Shown: positions 23,097 through 34,240 of the stretch, in pieces
Layout: the number at the start of each line of letters is the position of its first letter
Position numbering within the stretch: the stretch's first letter is position 1
Source: Hortaea werneckii
Lineage: Eukaryota; Ascomycota; Dothideomycetes; Mycosphaerellales; Teratosphaeriaceae
Assembly (NCBI GenBank): GCA_037044905.1
Contig: JBAOKB010000013.1
Span: forward strand, 1-64,000
Reading direction: 5' to 3'
DNA length: 64,000 nt
Notes under the pieces: generated by a model
The model's database searches: none
What the model saw: only the letters and a program-made list of their open reading frames with translations
What the model was told of the DNA's origin: nothing
Translations under genes and position numbers: made by a program

Positions 23097-24739
23097 ATGG
23101 ACGGAGTCAACGGCAAGGTAGACACCTCGCAGCCGGTACCTCTCTACATCGCAGGACAGGAAACGACAAGCGAGACGACCTTTGACGTTGTGAGCCCCTT
23201 CACGGGCGAAAAGCTATGGCAATCCTACGGCGTCTCGCCACAGCAAGCCACACAGGCGGTTGAGAAGGCCCAGCAGGCTTTCAAGACATGGCGGAAGACC
23301 AAGCCAGCTACTCGCCGGTCCATCCTGCTGAAAGCCGCCGACATCTTCGAAGCCAGGAGGGATGAATTGGCCGGTTACATGAAGGCCGAGACGGGTGCTT
23401 TGGACATGTTCGCCGGCTTCAACTTGACAGGGACTATCGAGAACTTCCGCGATGTCGCAGGCCGGCCCGCGAACATCCTGGGCTCTATCCCACAGACCCA
23501 AGCCGATGGGACCGGGGCGTTCGTTTTCAAGGAGCCGTACGGTGTCATGTACGGTATCGCGCCCTGGAACGCTCCCTATCTCCTTGGGACTCGCGCATTC
23601 CTGTACGCCATCGCGGCCGGGAACACCGCCGTACTGAAAGGGTCCGAGCTATGCCCCCGCACCTTCTGGGCGATGGGCGATGTCCTCAAGCAAGCCGGAC
23701 TCCCCGATGGCGTGCTGAGCGTCATCTACCACCGGCCAGAAGACGCCGTAGCCGTGTCCAACACCATCATCGAGCACCCCTCGGTCACGAAGATCAACTT
23801 CACGGGCTCCACAGCCGTGGGCTCCATCATCGCCAGCAAAGCCGGGAAAGAACTCAAGCCCGTCCTCATGGAGCTCGGCGGCAAAGCCTCCGCCATCGTC
23901 TGCGAGGACGCCAACCTCGAGCGCGCCGCCATGCAATGCGCCCTCGGCTCCTTCCTGCACGCGGGGCAGATCTGCATGTCCACGGAACGAATCCTAGTCA
24001 ACCGCAAGATCCTGCCCCAATTCACCGAAGCCCTCAACGCCGCCGCCGCCCAAGTCTACAGTCCCGACGGCGACGCCCCCGTGTTGGTCGCCCCACTCGG
24101 CGTCCAGAAAAACCAACACCTCCGCTCCGACGCCGTGCAGAAAGGCGCCAAGGTCGCCTTCGGCTCGGTCGACGACGACACGACCAAGGAAACCTCCGCC
24201 CACCGCCTCCGCCCCATCATCATCTCCGACGTCAAGAAGGAGATGGAGATCTACTATGCAGAATCCTTCGGGCCGTCGGTGAGTCTGATCGCCGTCGATA
24301 GCGACGAGGACGCTATCGCGATCGCCAACGATACCGAGTACGGCCTTTCCGGCGCCGTTTTCACGGAGAATTTGGGCAGGGGGTTGAAGATTGCTAAGGA
24401 AGTCGAGAGTGGGGCCGTGCATATCAACAGTATGACTGTGCAGTAAGTTCTCTCTTTTTTTTTTTTTTTTTTTGGTTTTTCCCTACCGTTCCCTGGTTGT
24501 CCTCTGCTGTATAGAGGGAGAGGGGGACATGCTGTTCTTTTTTCTTTTTTCTTTTCCCCCCTCTTCCCTCCTTTCCCTCAAACGGATTCAGACGGCTAAC
24601 ATACCTCCCCTCCGAAAAAACCAGCGACGAAGCCTCCCTCCCTCACGGCGGCGTGCAGAAATCAGGCTGGGGCCGCTTCAATGCCGAGTGGGGCATGGAG
24701 GAATTCCTCAAGACCAAGACGGTCACGTATGTGGAGTGA
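23097..24739 (+). CDS. Aldehyde dehydrogenase (salicylaldehyde/vanillin dehydrogenase-like)
   Basis: Exon 1 is 23097-24442 and exon 2 is 24625-24739. The 182-bp intron starts GTAAGT, contains a 19-T run, and splits a His codon; the product is 486 aa, normal for the family. NAD-dependent ALDH hallmarks are present: 'APWNAPYLLG', the 'FTGSTAVGSII' NAD loop, catalytic general base Glu259 in 'LMELGGKAS', catalytic nucleophile Cys293 in 'GQICMST', 'ESFGPSVSLI', and C-terminal 'LPHGGVQKSGWGRF'. It oxidises aldehydes to acids with NAD(P)+. The 'LPHGGVQKSGWGRF' type ending and 'ICMSTERI' resemble fungal salicylaldehyde/vanillin dehydrogenases, so an aromatic aldehyde substrate is a guess. There is no targeting signal, so it is probably cytosolic. 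Confidence 0.92.
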
Positions 24740-25338
24740 AAGAGATTCGAAAAGCGAAAGAGAGAGAGAGAGAGGGCGAGAGGTGGAGAACCCAAAGTAA
24801 AAAGTAAACGAAGAAAAAAAAAAAAACTTTTCCATCCCTCCATTTATTATCGACCCATCCATCATCCAAGGAGACGTACTTGTGGATGTGAGACAGGTAA
24901 AGGTTCCCGAAAGGAAAGAGAACAACGAAGGATCGCGGGCTTTTCCCTTCCCGCCCGCCACATACGACAAGGATCTTTCGTGTTCTGCTTTTGCAAGTTC
25001 TTTTAACGCGCTGCGTAGGGTGGGAAGAAGGAGGAAAATGGGGAAGACAGTCATAGAAGTTACCGCGGTTCTCTTCTCTATCCATTGAAGCTACTATGTC
25101 CATCGGAAGGCTACGGGAGAGGCTCCTAGACTCTGGCGGTCGAGTTGGCTCTGCTTTTTTGTTTCTGCTTTTCTTTTCCTTTTTCTCCATCTTTCCGCTT
25201 GACTCCCCTCAGCAAGCCTAGCTAGAAGTCAGGAGAACGGAGAGTGACTGAACAGAAGCATGTTCTCGTCCATTTTGCCGGGACGAGCAGAGACTGCAAA
25301 AGTAGGCAGGGCAGCAAGGTCCGCTAAACCTGACACCC
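24740..25338. other. Convergent 3' intergenic region with purine and pyrimidine runs
   Basis: This 599-bp stretch lies between stop codons of convergent genes. It includes a short (GA)n run near 24760 and a run of about 13 A near 24814. No gene is supported; overlapping open frames reflect low complexity. Confidence 0.45.
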
Positions 25339-28278
25339 TTACCACCTCCGCCCCTCGTAGCCTCCTCCGTAGCCTCCTCCATAACCACCTTCGCCGCCAC
25401 CATACCCACCGCCTCCACCTCCACCATAGCGCCGCTCATAATCATCATTGCGTCGCTCATACTCATCCTCCACAGGCGGCTGTCCATACCCGCCACGCGA
25501 AGCATACCCTCCACCACCATACCCACCCCCAGCATATCCGCCACCCCCACCAAACTCGGCCTCCTCCCCTCGATACCCCTCCTCATACCCCCCACTCGCC
25601 CGTCTCACCCTACCCCCATACCCACCCTCCCGCTCCCGATCCTCATAAGCCCTGCGCTCGTAACCCCCGGGCTCCTCGAACCGCCGTTCCCTACGCTCCT
25701 CGAAGCCCCCGCCATACAGCGGGCGCTCCTCGCGGGAATCCTCGAAACCGTATGCGCCGCCCTGCGCGTCGCGGCCGTATTGCTCGTAGCGGGCGAAATC
25801 CTCGCGGGCGCCGCCGGAGGGGTACTCGCGGCGTTCGTACTGGGATTGTTCGTATTCGTCGCGCTCATCCGAGCGACGGCCGCCGCCGCCACCGTAGCGG
25901 TGGGCGGTTTCCGTCACGCGGGTGCCGTACGAGCCGTCGTCGTAGCGCTGGGGACGTTCGTAGCGCGTGCGATCGACTTCTTCTTCGTCCTTGGAGTCGG
26001 AACGTCGTCGCCGATCATCACCACCGTCGCCACCGCCACCACCGAGACCTCCGAGGAAGTTGCCGGCGAGCCCGCCGACAATGGAGCCTAATGCGCCACC
26101 GCCTACGGCCTCGCCGATCTTGTCCCCGACGCGGTCGGCCATTTGGTTCTGCCTGCCTCCACTGCTGCCGCCGCTACCACTGCTCCCGCCGCCGATCATC
26201 TGGTTCAACCCACCGAAGCCCCCTCCCGCGCCGGACTTCAGACTATTCTTACTCGGAAGCCCCAAAGGCTTGCCACACCCATGTCCAGAATCCTCGACGC
26301 CTTCCTTATGGTTCTTGCCCTCGCGGACCCCCTCGCGACTCAACTGCTCCCGCAGCTCATCGCGTGCATCATCGCTCAACTCCTCGGTCCACCAACGCTC
26401 CACGACCTCGAACATCAAGTTCCGCCCCTCCCTGGCGCCATCGCGGCCGTAGGCGCGCTGGGCAGGATGGTGCAGGACGCCGGTGACGATGCGGTCGAGG
26501 GTGCGGGGGATCTCGATATCCTCGTCATCCCAAGCTTGGACGATCTGGGGGACGACCCACTCGATGACTTTGCTGGCCACTTTGCCCGCGGGCTCGTTGA
26601 GGACGTTGGAGAAGTGGTCCTTGCTAAGCATGGAGTGGGTGGGGTCCGAGGAGTCGTCATCGTGGAAGACAATGAGTTGTTTTTCTTTGCTGGATTGGAT
26701 CACTTCGGAGCTGCCTGTACGCAGTTCTTCCTGGACCTGCTTGATGATGGGCATCACGAAGGGTGCGAGCAGGGAGAAGACGAAGAGGGAGACTTGGTTT
26801 TGGAGCTCTTCGATCAGGTCTGGTAGGACGGGGACCTTGTCGATAGCTTCGGTGATGGATTTCATGATGCCGTCGTGGAACTCGAGAATGGGGTAGATTT
26901 GCTTGCTAATCTCCTCCATCTGTTCCGTGAAGGCTTCGGGTTCCTTGGGCGTGATGGTCATGTTCTGCATCTGGGCAGATTGGGCGTGGGCTTGGAGCTC
27001 GTCGGCTTGATGTTTCTTGTCGTCGCCTCCAAGCAGACCGGACGGGAGCTTGTCAAGGATCTCGCCGAGCATGCTGGTGTCGGCTTGTTGGGATTGCTGA
27101 AGGGTGCCTTCGAGCTCTTGGAGTTCGGATTGGGTGGCCTTGTCGGAGAACTCGCCCATGACCTAGCGAATGTTAGCATTTGAGCTAATGCTCTTGCGTG
27201 TAGTGAATGCTGCTTTCATACCGAGTGGAGGAAGTCGACCCCACCGAAGGTACCAGTGACGATCTAGCAGAATTATGTCAGTACAGATGTGCTATCGAAA
27301 TTGAGGGCAGCTTTGGAGACTGCTTACCGGGTAGACTTCATGCTCAACACCGGGAAGCTCCATGCGAGTATTGCGGCCAACATGAGGAAAGACGCCACGC
27401 TCACCCAGCTCAATCAGGGCCAGCTCAGTGTAGTTGCTGTGAGCGGAATAGTCCTCGAGACAGTGGCAAGCAGTACCCATCAGCCTGAGGGCCTCGTAGA
27501 AGTCCCGCTCGTCGCCGGAATCCTTGTACCTCCTGCCCAATTGAATCGAGCGACCGAACAGTTTCCTGACCAATCCGGCAGACGTGGTGATGTCCGCATC
27601 CTCGGTCGCGATATACCTCTTCATCCCGGTCCGCTCGTCCACCGACAATTCGGCCTCCTCATCGACCGGACCACGGAGACGCTCGTCGTATTGAGTCGCA
27701 TCCTCATTCTCAGCGTAGTCCTTGGGGTTATCGATATGCTCTTCCGGGCGGTAGCAGCCCAGACGCTTGCTCGTGACCTCGAACTCGCCGGTGCCGAAGC
27801 CAAAGGACATGAAGCCCAGGATCCAGAGGAGCAGACGGATGGCCTCAGCGGAGACGTACTTGACAGTACCGACGTCTACGGCCTGGGAATAGTCGCGCAG
27901 CCAGTTGCCGAAGTAGACGCGTTTCACGTCGAGCTTGCTGAACTTGCGGCCGCCCATGGCGCGGGCGGTGAGGAGGGTGAGGAGGGTATCTTCGATGTCC
28001 TGTTTGAATTCATTAGCTCTGGGGGACCTATGATCTATTGAGAAGTAGGTTCGGTCTTGGGGATGACTTACGCCATGGCGCCAGTTGGTGCCTTCGATCT
28101 TGGAGGTGGAAGCGATGCTGGAAGGAGCGGTCAGTTAGCAAGGAGGAAGTTGTAGAGGACACAATAATGTTTGGTCGGGTTGCACTTACTTGCCCGCCCC
28201 AAAGGCGTGTGCCTGAGTGGCATAGCAGAGGATAAGGACGGCCACCAATGGCAGCAACGTGCTACCTTTGAGAGCCAT
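25339..28278 (-). CDS. het-c: HET-C heterokaryon incompatibility family protein
   Basis: Five exons: 28278-28190, 28117-28072, 27999-27328, 27263-27222 and 27162-25339. All junctions are GT-AG and phase-consistent, giving 890 aa. A signal peptide (residues 1-25, 'LLPLVAVLILCYATQAHA') precedes the conserved HET-C region: 'AFGAGNIASTSKIEG', 'NWRHGDIEDTLLTL', 'KRVYFGNWLRDYSQAVDVG', 'LGCYRPEEHIDNP', 'TACHCLEDYSAHSNY', 'HEVYPIVTGTFGG'. From about residue 560 the protein becomes Gly/Tyr/Arg/Glu-rich, ending in tandem GGYGGG blocks. In Neurospora, allelic differences in het-c trigger heterokaryon incompatibility with partner pin-c. Orthologs also occur in species where no such role is shown, so allorecognition here is not proven. 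It is divergent from the HAD gene. Confidence 0.93.
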
Positions 28279-29168
28279 CACGGTGGTTTCCTGTTACTGC
28301 CTAACCTTTCGGGACAGGTAAGGTAGGTAGTCACAACAATATTTTGGTACAGTAGGTAGGTACTGTGGAGATAAGGTTGTTCCTGCCGCTCGTTTACCAG
28401 AACTCGAGCGGGAGAGTTTTCCCGAGGTCGCTTGTTCCTGCTCGGTACAACTGAGTTGGTGGGTGGTTGATCGGTGAACCAGCCTCGATCAAGGGACGGA
28501 AGGAGGGGCTCAGGAGCTCGAAACACGCCAGTACGTCAGACTTCGGGATCGTCAGGGTCCCGATGTCCCGCCGGGTGAGGCCGACAATCTTTCTCTTATC
28601 GATAAGCCAGCATTCGGCCCGTCGCGCATCATGACGCAGGATCTCCCGCATCTGGCCGTCCACCTGCATCCTCGAACCTCCACGGACATCGAACCTTTCC
28701 CCCTCATTTACCTGACGCCAGCGGCTGACCTTCACATGCGAGAGGCATTTTGGCCCACGCCGCCAGGCCGCCTATCCGCCTTCCCACGCCTGGCATGGCG
28801 GGAAAGCAACCAAGTAATAAGCGAAGAAGGAGGATTGGTAGGTCGTCCCAGGTACAGATACATAAGGTATACATGTCCTCAAGTCACGGCATTCCCTCTT
28901 TGTCACTTTCCCGCATTCTCTCGGTGCGTAAAAGTCTGTGAAGCAATACGTTTGGTTTGACTGTGGTCGGCTATCTCCTCCGTCTGGCATAGACTTGTCC
29001 AAGGTCATACTATCTGCTCATTCATCTCCATTTGAATCGCACGCCTATCGCCCCCCGAATCACTGGGAAGCAGTCACAAAGAGGAGGATAGTACCGAAAG
29101 AGAAAGCCAAATCATAACTTGCAAAAAAGAGACAAAAGAGAAAAAAGAAAGAAAAACTCTCCTCCAAG
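28279..29168. promoter_or_regulatory. Divergent promoter region of het-c and HAD genes
   Basis: This 890-bp region lies between two start codons. Within 90 bp of the het-c ATG it has clustered TAGGTA/GGTAGG elements (28316-28330 and 28353-28362). No gene is supported. Confidence 0.5.
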
Positions 29169-29740
29169 ATGTCCCCAATCAAATACCTCCTCTTCGACTG
29201 CGACAACACCCTCGTCCTCTCCGAAGATCTGGCCTTCGCCGGCTGCGCCACGCTCGCCAACGAAATCCTCGCCGCCCACAACATCCCCCACCGCTACACG
29301 GGCCCCACCCTCCAACACGAATTCGTCGGCATGGGCTTCAAAGGCCAACTCGCCCAACTGCAGCAGAAATTCCACTTCTCCCTGCCCCTCCATGTCGAAC
29401 GGGAATACATCGACCGCGAACTCGCCGTCATCTGTGAGAATCTCGCCAAGGAGTGCGAGCCCTGCGAGGGGGTTTTACCGGTTCTAGAGCGGATTGCTGC
29501 CCAGGGGGAGTTAGGGATGGCGATTGTGAGTTCCAGCGCTATGCCGCGGGTCGTGGCGGGGATTAGGAAGGCCGGGATGGAGAGGTTTTTCCCCGAGGAG
29601 AGGAGGTTTAGTGCTGCGAGTAGCTTGGAGCCGCCTTCGAGTAAGCCGGATCCGACGATTTACGAGTTTGCGTGTGAGCGGGTCGGGTGTAAAGTGGGAG
29701 AGGCGGTGGCGATTGAGGATTCGAGGTCGGGTGAGTCTCT

Positions 29741-29812
<72 letters not shown>

Positions 29813-30278
29813 CTCTTTTCTTCTTCGCCACGGGAGCTCAAAGCCCCATCCATCCAGCAACCCAATTTCCCCCATGACGTTTCCGAGATCCAGAGTGATC
29901 TGAACATCCAACACTGACAAATCCCCATCCACAGGCGCCACAGCAGCAACCCGAGCCGGCATCCCGCTCCTCGGCTACGTAGGCCCGTACTTCGCCGAAG
30001 GCGGCCGCGCGAAACAGGACGAGATGGCGCGGGTGCTGCGGGAGGAATGCGGCGCACTGGCTGTCATGTACCACTGGGAGGAATTCGAGGAGAAGATGGC
30101 GGAGGTGGTGAGGGCTGTTGAGGCTGCTAATGCTGCTGCTGTAGAGGGTGATACGAGTGCGGTTGATGATGGTCCGCTTGGGGACGAGGAGGCGGGTAAG
30201 GGGACCGCGATGGGGGAGGGGAAAGTGTGGACGGGGCTGCGTGGGGCTAGGGACTCGGCTATGTCTGCTACTGCGTGA
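29169..30278 (+). CDS. HAD-superfamily phosphatase
   Basis: Exons are 29169-29730 and 29935-30278. The 204-bp intron (gtgagt...ccacag) contains a (CT)30 microsatellite, and the join splits a Gly codon; the product is 301 aa. HAD motif I is 'FDCDNTLV' (nucleophile Asp in D-x-D-N-T), motif II is 'IVSSSA', motif III is the Lys of 'SSKPDPTIY', and motif IV is 'AIEDSRSG'; the exon 2 sequence 'GIPLLGYVGPYF' completes the core. The cap lies between motifs I and II, as in phosphoglycolate/beta-phosphoglucomutase-like members. It should hydrolyse a small phosphomonoester in the cytosol; the substrate is unknown. The last 70 residues are an Ala/Glu-rich extension. Confidence 0.87.
29749..29809. repeat. 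(CT)30 microsatellite inside an intron
   Basis: An uninterrupted CT dinucleotide run of 61 nt lies inside the HAD-gene intron, flanked by imperfect pyrimidine sequence from about 29737 to 29822. It is just downstream of the donor site at 29731. Confidence 0.95.
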
Positions 30279-30386
30279 GGGTGAGGGAGGAGGTACGAGG
30301 GACAAGGGGTGGGCTTTGTTGGGGGTTTAGATCATACGTTGTTGGGAAACGAATACAGTCTAAACTCGCTATCAGAATAGGCAAAA

Positions 30387-30601
30387 ATTGAACGCATCTC
30401 ATTGCTATAGAGGTAGTATTGTTAAGTAAAGGCACAATATAGTAGCATCTAGAGCAAAAAAAAAGCTAACGGGGACTCATAAGTATAGAGCGGTATTGAA
30501 CGCATCTCATTGCTATAGAGGTAGTATTGTTAAGTAAAGGCACAATATAGTAGCATCTAGAGCAAAAAAAAACTAACGGGGATTCATAAGTATAGAGCGG
30601 T
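30387..30601. repeat. 108-bp direct tandem duplication
   Basis: Two head-to-tail copies (30387-30494 and 30495-30601) begin ATTGAACGCATCTCATTGC. By eye they differ by one missing G after the A9 run and one C-to-T change. The second copy breaks off after 'AGAGCGGTATT'. The repeat sits between convergent genes and carries no open frame. Confidence 0.93.
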
Positions 30602-30799
30602 ATTGCTAGTCGAAGGATTCCTACATCGAGTTCGAACTGGACAGAAGAGACGGAAGGATTGGGAAGTTTTGTTTTGGAGAGGAATTTGATTACGCTAACA
30701 CGCTGTTTCGGGACCATATAGATGCGTACACGAGGATATGAAAGCATTGGATATCATGCATCGCTAGTTCTCTCTTTTTCCAGTTCTTCCTTGCCTTTC

Positions 30800-32707
30800 C
30801 TATCTCCGAGTTCGGTTGGCGGGTGTTAGTGGGCCCCTTCGCGGTGGAAAGCTGACCCCGGTTCGATTGGCAATGGGTCCGGCTCGCCGCTCAGGGGGGT
30901 TGGCCGGGCTTATTGGCGAACCGTCTAGCAGGTCCCTCATTGGGTAACCGTCTATCGGTGTCCTCCAACACAACAGCCCGCTCGCCTCAGGATCAAAATA
31001 CGGCTCCCCAAACCCCCACGCCATCATCTCCCCATTCTCGATGGCGCCCACATACATCCTCGCCCCATGTGCATGCAACCCCACACACCCCGTCGTCTCA
31101 CCCAGCAGCCTCCGTGCCCCCTCCTCCGTCGTCCGACACTTCCGCAGATGCACAAACTGCAACATCCGGTTCAACATCCTCCGCACAAACTCCAAGGTCC
31201 CAGGACGTAACATCTGTCCCACATTCCGGGAATTGGTGGCGACATTCGGCGATCGCGCATCAACCCAATACATCAGCTCCCCCTTCCCCTCACGCATTGT
31301 GTCACCGCCCGCGAGCACGACCCCGTCCCGGAACCCGCGCAGCTGGCTGCGCCAGAGATCCGCGAACAGGCTCGCTGTGCTCCACTCTCTGTCCTTCTCC
31401 GCGAGCCAGTACACGTCCTCCCTAAGCGTCTGCCACGCGGTCGTGATCTCAGGACTCCGGGCGGGCTGGAGGTGGAACGGGGTCGAGGTCGTGCCGTCCT
31501 CGAGCCGCGCGCCTTCGAGTAGGTGGGACCAGATGCGCAACATGAGGTCCGGGTCGACGGTTATCTTGGTATGGTTGTTCTCGGCGAGGTTGCGGTCGAG
31601 GTCGGCGCAGGTGCGCTCGAAGTTCTCGTACGCTGTGAAGTGGTGGTTCGGGGGTAGGTAGGGGTAGTAGTAGCCGTTAACGGTGCCGAAGGTCATGCCT
31701 TCGGCGGCGCGGTCGTCGAAGAAGCGGCCGCGGCAGTAGATGCAGCTTGCCTCGCTGGGCCCCTTGCTGTCTGCCCAGTTGATGTAGCAGTGGCGGCAGA
31801 TATGATTGCCGCAGCATTTCATCTTTAAAGGGCGGTAGGCTGCCGTGTCGAAGTCGTTGCCGCAGGTATTGCAGCTCATCTCGTCGGCGGGGATGCTTTC
31901 GAGTGCCATGGTGTCGGCAATCTTGAACACGAAGACTTCGTAGTTCGGCCGACGCTTCGCTTTCCATGGATGGACGAGATCGTGGAGCCGTGCAGTGGTC
32001 TCGTCTTGGTGGCTGTGCAGCATATGCCGCACATGGAGAACCGCACGATCGGTGCGCCTGAACACAACATCCCTCAAGTTCTCCATGAACATGCAGGAAC
32101 ACCTTGTAGACCTCAGATACGAGACGGTGGCGAGGTACAAGATCGAAGGACAGGCTGTGAATCGGCCTTGCCCGACGAACAACGACGTGTGCCGCTTGAT
32201 CAGCACGCAGTCCTGGCCTCGATTGTTGAACGTGAGCACACTCAGACTCGTGCCGCCTTGCTGCTTCGAAAGGACTTGCATGTGCCCGCAAAGCTCCCTG
32301 AGCGCGTTATGAGTGACTGTCCTCGTCGCGGCCGCCCAGTTGTTTGCCTGTTGGATGATCTCCTGCTCGCTCTCCAGCCCGATGCATGCTCGGGTCATGG
32401 AGAAGATGGCAGTCTCCTCGTGAGAGGAGCGAAAGGCGTGAGCGGCGATGGCGGGATCGTTCACGAGGGGCCGTGGCTCGAACCGCTCGCTCGCGTTCTC
32501 GACCGGCAGCATGAAGAGGTCGCTTGGGTTGAGATCTGGAGTCTTCGCCAGCAAGGAGAGGCTCGGATACTTGATATTGGTGATATGATGAGGCGTGAAG
32601 ATGCTGACCTCGTCCTTGTTAGCCCTGGCATGGAGAAACGCCATGGCTAAGGCAACTTCGGAGGAAGGCTGGGCCTCGTAGCAGTCTAGTTTGACCGGTC
32701 TGACCAT
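30800..32707 (-). CDS. RING-finger protein, putative E3 ubiquitin ligase, 635 aa
   Basis: A single exon with an ATG start. A C3HC4-like RING lies at about residues 276-330: 'MSCNTCGNDF', then 'KCCGNHICRHCYINW' and 'CIYCRGRFF', giving the paired Cys/His ligands C-x2-C, C-x-H-x2-C and C-x2-C. The N-terminal and C-terminal parts have no domain I can name. 'MRIWSHLLEGARLEDG'-type segments and a C-terminal Pro/Arg-rich basic tail ('RRAGPIANRTG') are present, and the protein lacks a signal or membrane segment. RING proteins usually recruit E2 enzymes for ubiquitin transfer; the target cannot be inferred. It may belong to a lineage-specific fungal group of RING proteins. Confidence 0.75.
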   Translation of the reverse strand: MVRPVKLDCYEAQPSSEVALAMAFLHARANKDEVSIFTPHHITNIKYPSLSLLAKTPDLNPSDLFMLPVENASERFEPRPLVNDPAIAAHAFRSSHEETAIFSMTRACIGLESEQEIIQQANNWAAATRTVTHNALRELCGHMQVLSKQQGGTSLSVLTFNNRGQDCVLIKRHTSLFVGQGRFTACPSILYLATVSYLRSTRCSCMFMENLRDVVFRRTDRAVLHVRHMLHSHQDETTARLHDLVHPWKAKRRPNYEVFVFKIADTMALESIPADEMSCNTCGNDFDTAAYRPLKMKCCGNHICRHCYINWADSKGPSEASCIYCRGRFFDDRAAEGMTFGTVNGYYYPYLPPNHHFTAYENFERTCADLDRNLAENNHTKITVDPDLMLRIWSHLLEGARLEDGTTSTPFHLQPARSPEITTAWQTLREDVYWLAEKDREWSTASLFADLWRSQLRGFRDGVVLAGGDTMREGKGELMYWVDARSPNVATNSRNVGQMLRPGTLEFVRRMLNRMLQFVHLRKCRTTEEGARRLLGETTGCVGLHAHGARMYVGAIENGEMMAWGFGEPYFDPEASGLLCWRTPIDGYPMRDLLDGSPISPANPPERRAGPIANRTGVSFPPRRGPLTPANRTRR

Positions 32708-33245
32708 GATTGCGGTTGTAAGGAGAATGTGAGTTGAATGATGGCTAGGAGATACAGCTAGGCTATCCGAGAAGGGCGGGTTTTGTGGTTCAAGTCATGG
32801 TGATGAGCAGTGTCTGTTGGTTCACACAATGGATTGTCATTCACGCCGCCGAGGGGCGAAAGCCGGCCTGTCAAAATTACTTTGTGGTGGGTGACCGGAG
32901 AACAAGCCCATTGTCTCTCAAGCCGTGCTGGCCTTCGGCTTACTCGAGTACCTACCCATTCACGGTAGCCATTTTCCTAGGCACTGTCGCTTTCATAGAA
33001 AGCCATTCTCGGGCATCGAGCGAACCCCTTTTGGAAATTGAATTGTGTGAAATCTTGTCCTCGGACATGAAGCATAACTTGCCAGCCGTTGAGGACTGTG
33101 CTCTATACATCATCAGCGGGTATCACGTATCTCGTGGGAGTAACGCTGAATGATTGCAGCGTACTCTCATCTTCTCTATCATCCAGCATATTCAAAATTC
33201 TTGACCCACAGCTTCTGCCTTGCCAACCAGCCACTTCGGGCCTTC
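32708..33245. promoter_or_regulatory. Intergenic: RING gene promoter and APRT 3' UTR
   Basis: These 538 bp lie between two minus-strand genes. The open frame at 32785-33153 has no motif. A TACCTACCC element lies near 32950. Confidence 0.45.
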
Positions 33246-34240
33246 TTATGGCTGCTGTTGGGCAGCTGCACCACCGGCGTCTGTGACCGGCTTAGCCGCT
33301 TCTTCAGCACTCTCCTTTGTCTGTCCTAATGGCAGGTCGAGCCCCTTCTCCTGACCAGTCAGGAGCGTGTGCACAGGGGCATCGAGCTTCTCACGGCCCT
33401 TCAGGAAATCCAGCTCCATAATGAATACGTAGCCGAGCAGGTTCCCGCCGAGCTTACGGACGAGGTTACCGGCAGCAGCAGCGCTACCACCTGTTAAGCT
33501 ACCAGTCAGCCCACGTCCCCTTTCAAGAGTCCATGTACTGGGATCGAGATCTTACCTGTGGCAATAATGTCGTCGACAATGACCACCTTCTGGCCCTTCT
33601 GGATCGCATCACTCTGCATCTGGAACACATCCTCGCCGTACTCCTTCTTGAAAGTCTCGGTAGCCACCTCGCCAGGCAACTTGCCCTTCTTCCTGACCGG
33701 CACGAAACCCGCGCCCAATCTCAGGGCCAACTGCGGGCCGAACAGGAAACCTCTGCTCTCAAGGCCTACCACCACATCGACATCGCTCTTCTCGCCCGTC
33801 GTCGTGTTGAATACATGTGCGATCTGCATCTCCATGGCCCGGGTCAGGCTCGAGTGTAGCGCGTGCGAGGCGAAGAGCGGCATGATGTCCTCGAACAGGA
33901 TGCCCTTCTCGGGCCAGTCGGGGAATTGCCTCAGACCGCGCCGCAGCATGGCTTTGAGGCGGGCCAGCTCGGGACCATTTATTTGAGCACCGGGCTGTTC
34001 GGCGGGACCGGTGGAAGAGGCGGCGGCGAATCCTCCTTGGGCGGCATCCTGTATAGCTCCTCCGGTCTTCCCGTCAGGGCCGTGGAACTTGGGATGCGGC
34101 TGGGTTTCAGTCGGGTCCGGTTTCGTCGAGGGCGGATGCGACGCAGTAGATGGCTTGTCGGTGCTCTGGGTGCTGGGATCCGTGTTCGCCGGGTGACCGT
34201 GCGGTGGATGCTGGTCGAAGGAGACGGGTTGGCCGGACAT
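33246..34240 (-). CDS. Adenine phosphoribosyltransferase with N-terminal extension
   Basis: Exons are 34240-33556 and 33490-33246, joined across a 65-bp intron that splits the Gly of the PRPP loop; the product is 309 aa. The type I PRTase signature is 'VVIVDDIIATGGSAAA' (about 219-234). Other APRT features are 'FPDWPEKGILFEDIMPLF', 'VVGLESRGFLFGPQLALRLGA' and 'FVPVRKKGKLPG'. The enzyme makes AMP from adenine and PRPP in purine salvage. The usual length is 180-220 aa; here about 88 N-terminal residues rich in Pro, Thr, Ser and His precede the domain, and a 25-residue Ala/Gln tail ends it. The first ATG is used because the frame is open and Kozak-like (GACATGTCC). An internal Met at the domain start (AMLRRGL) would give a shorter, more typical form. 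Confidence 0.93.

Noticed and set aside
25260..26486. A 408-codon plus-strand open frame rich in His, Arg and Pro
   Set aside because: It is the antisense shadow of the Gly/Tyr/Arg-rich tail of het-c; its composition is dictated by that repeat, and the sense strand has the conserved HET-C exons.
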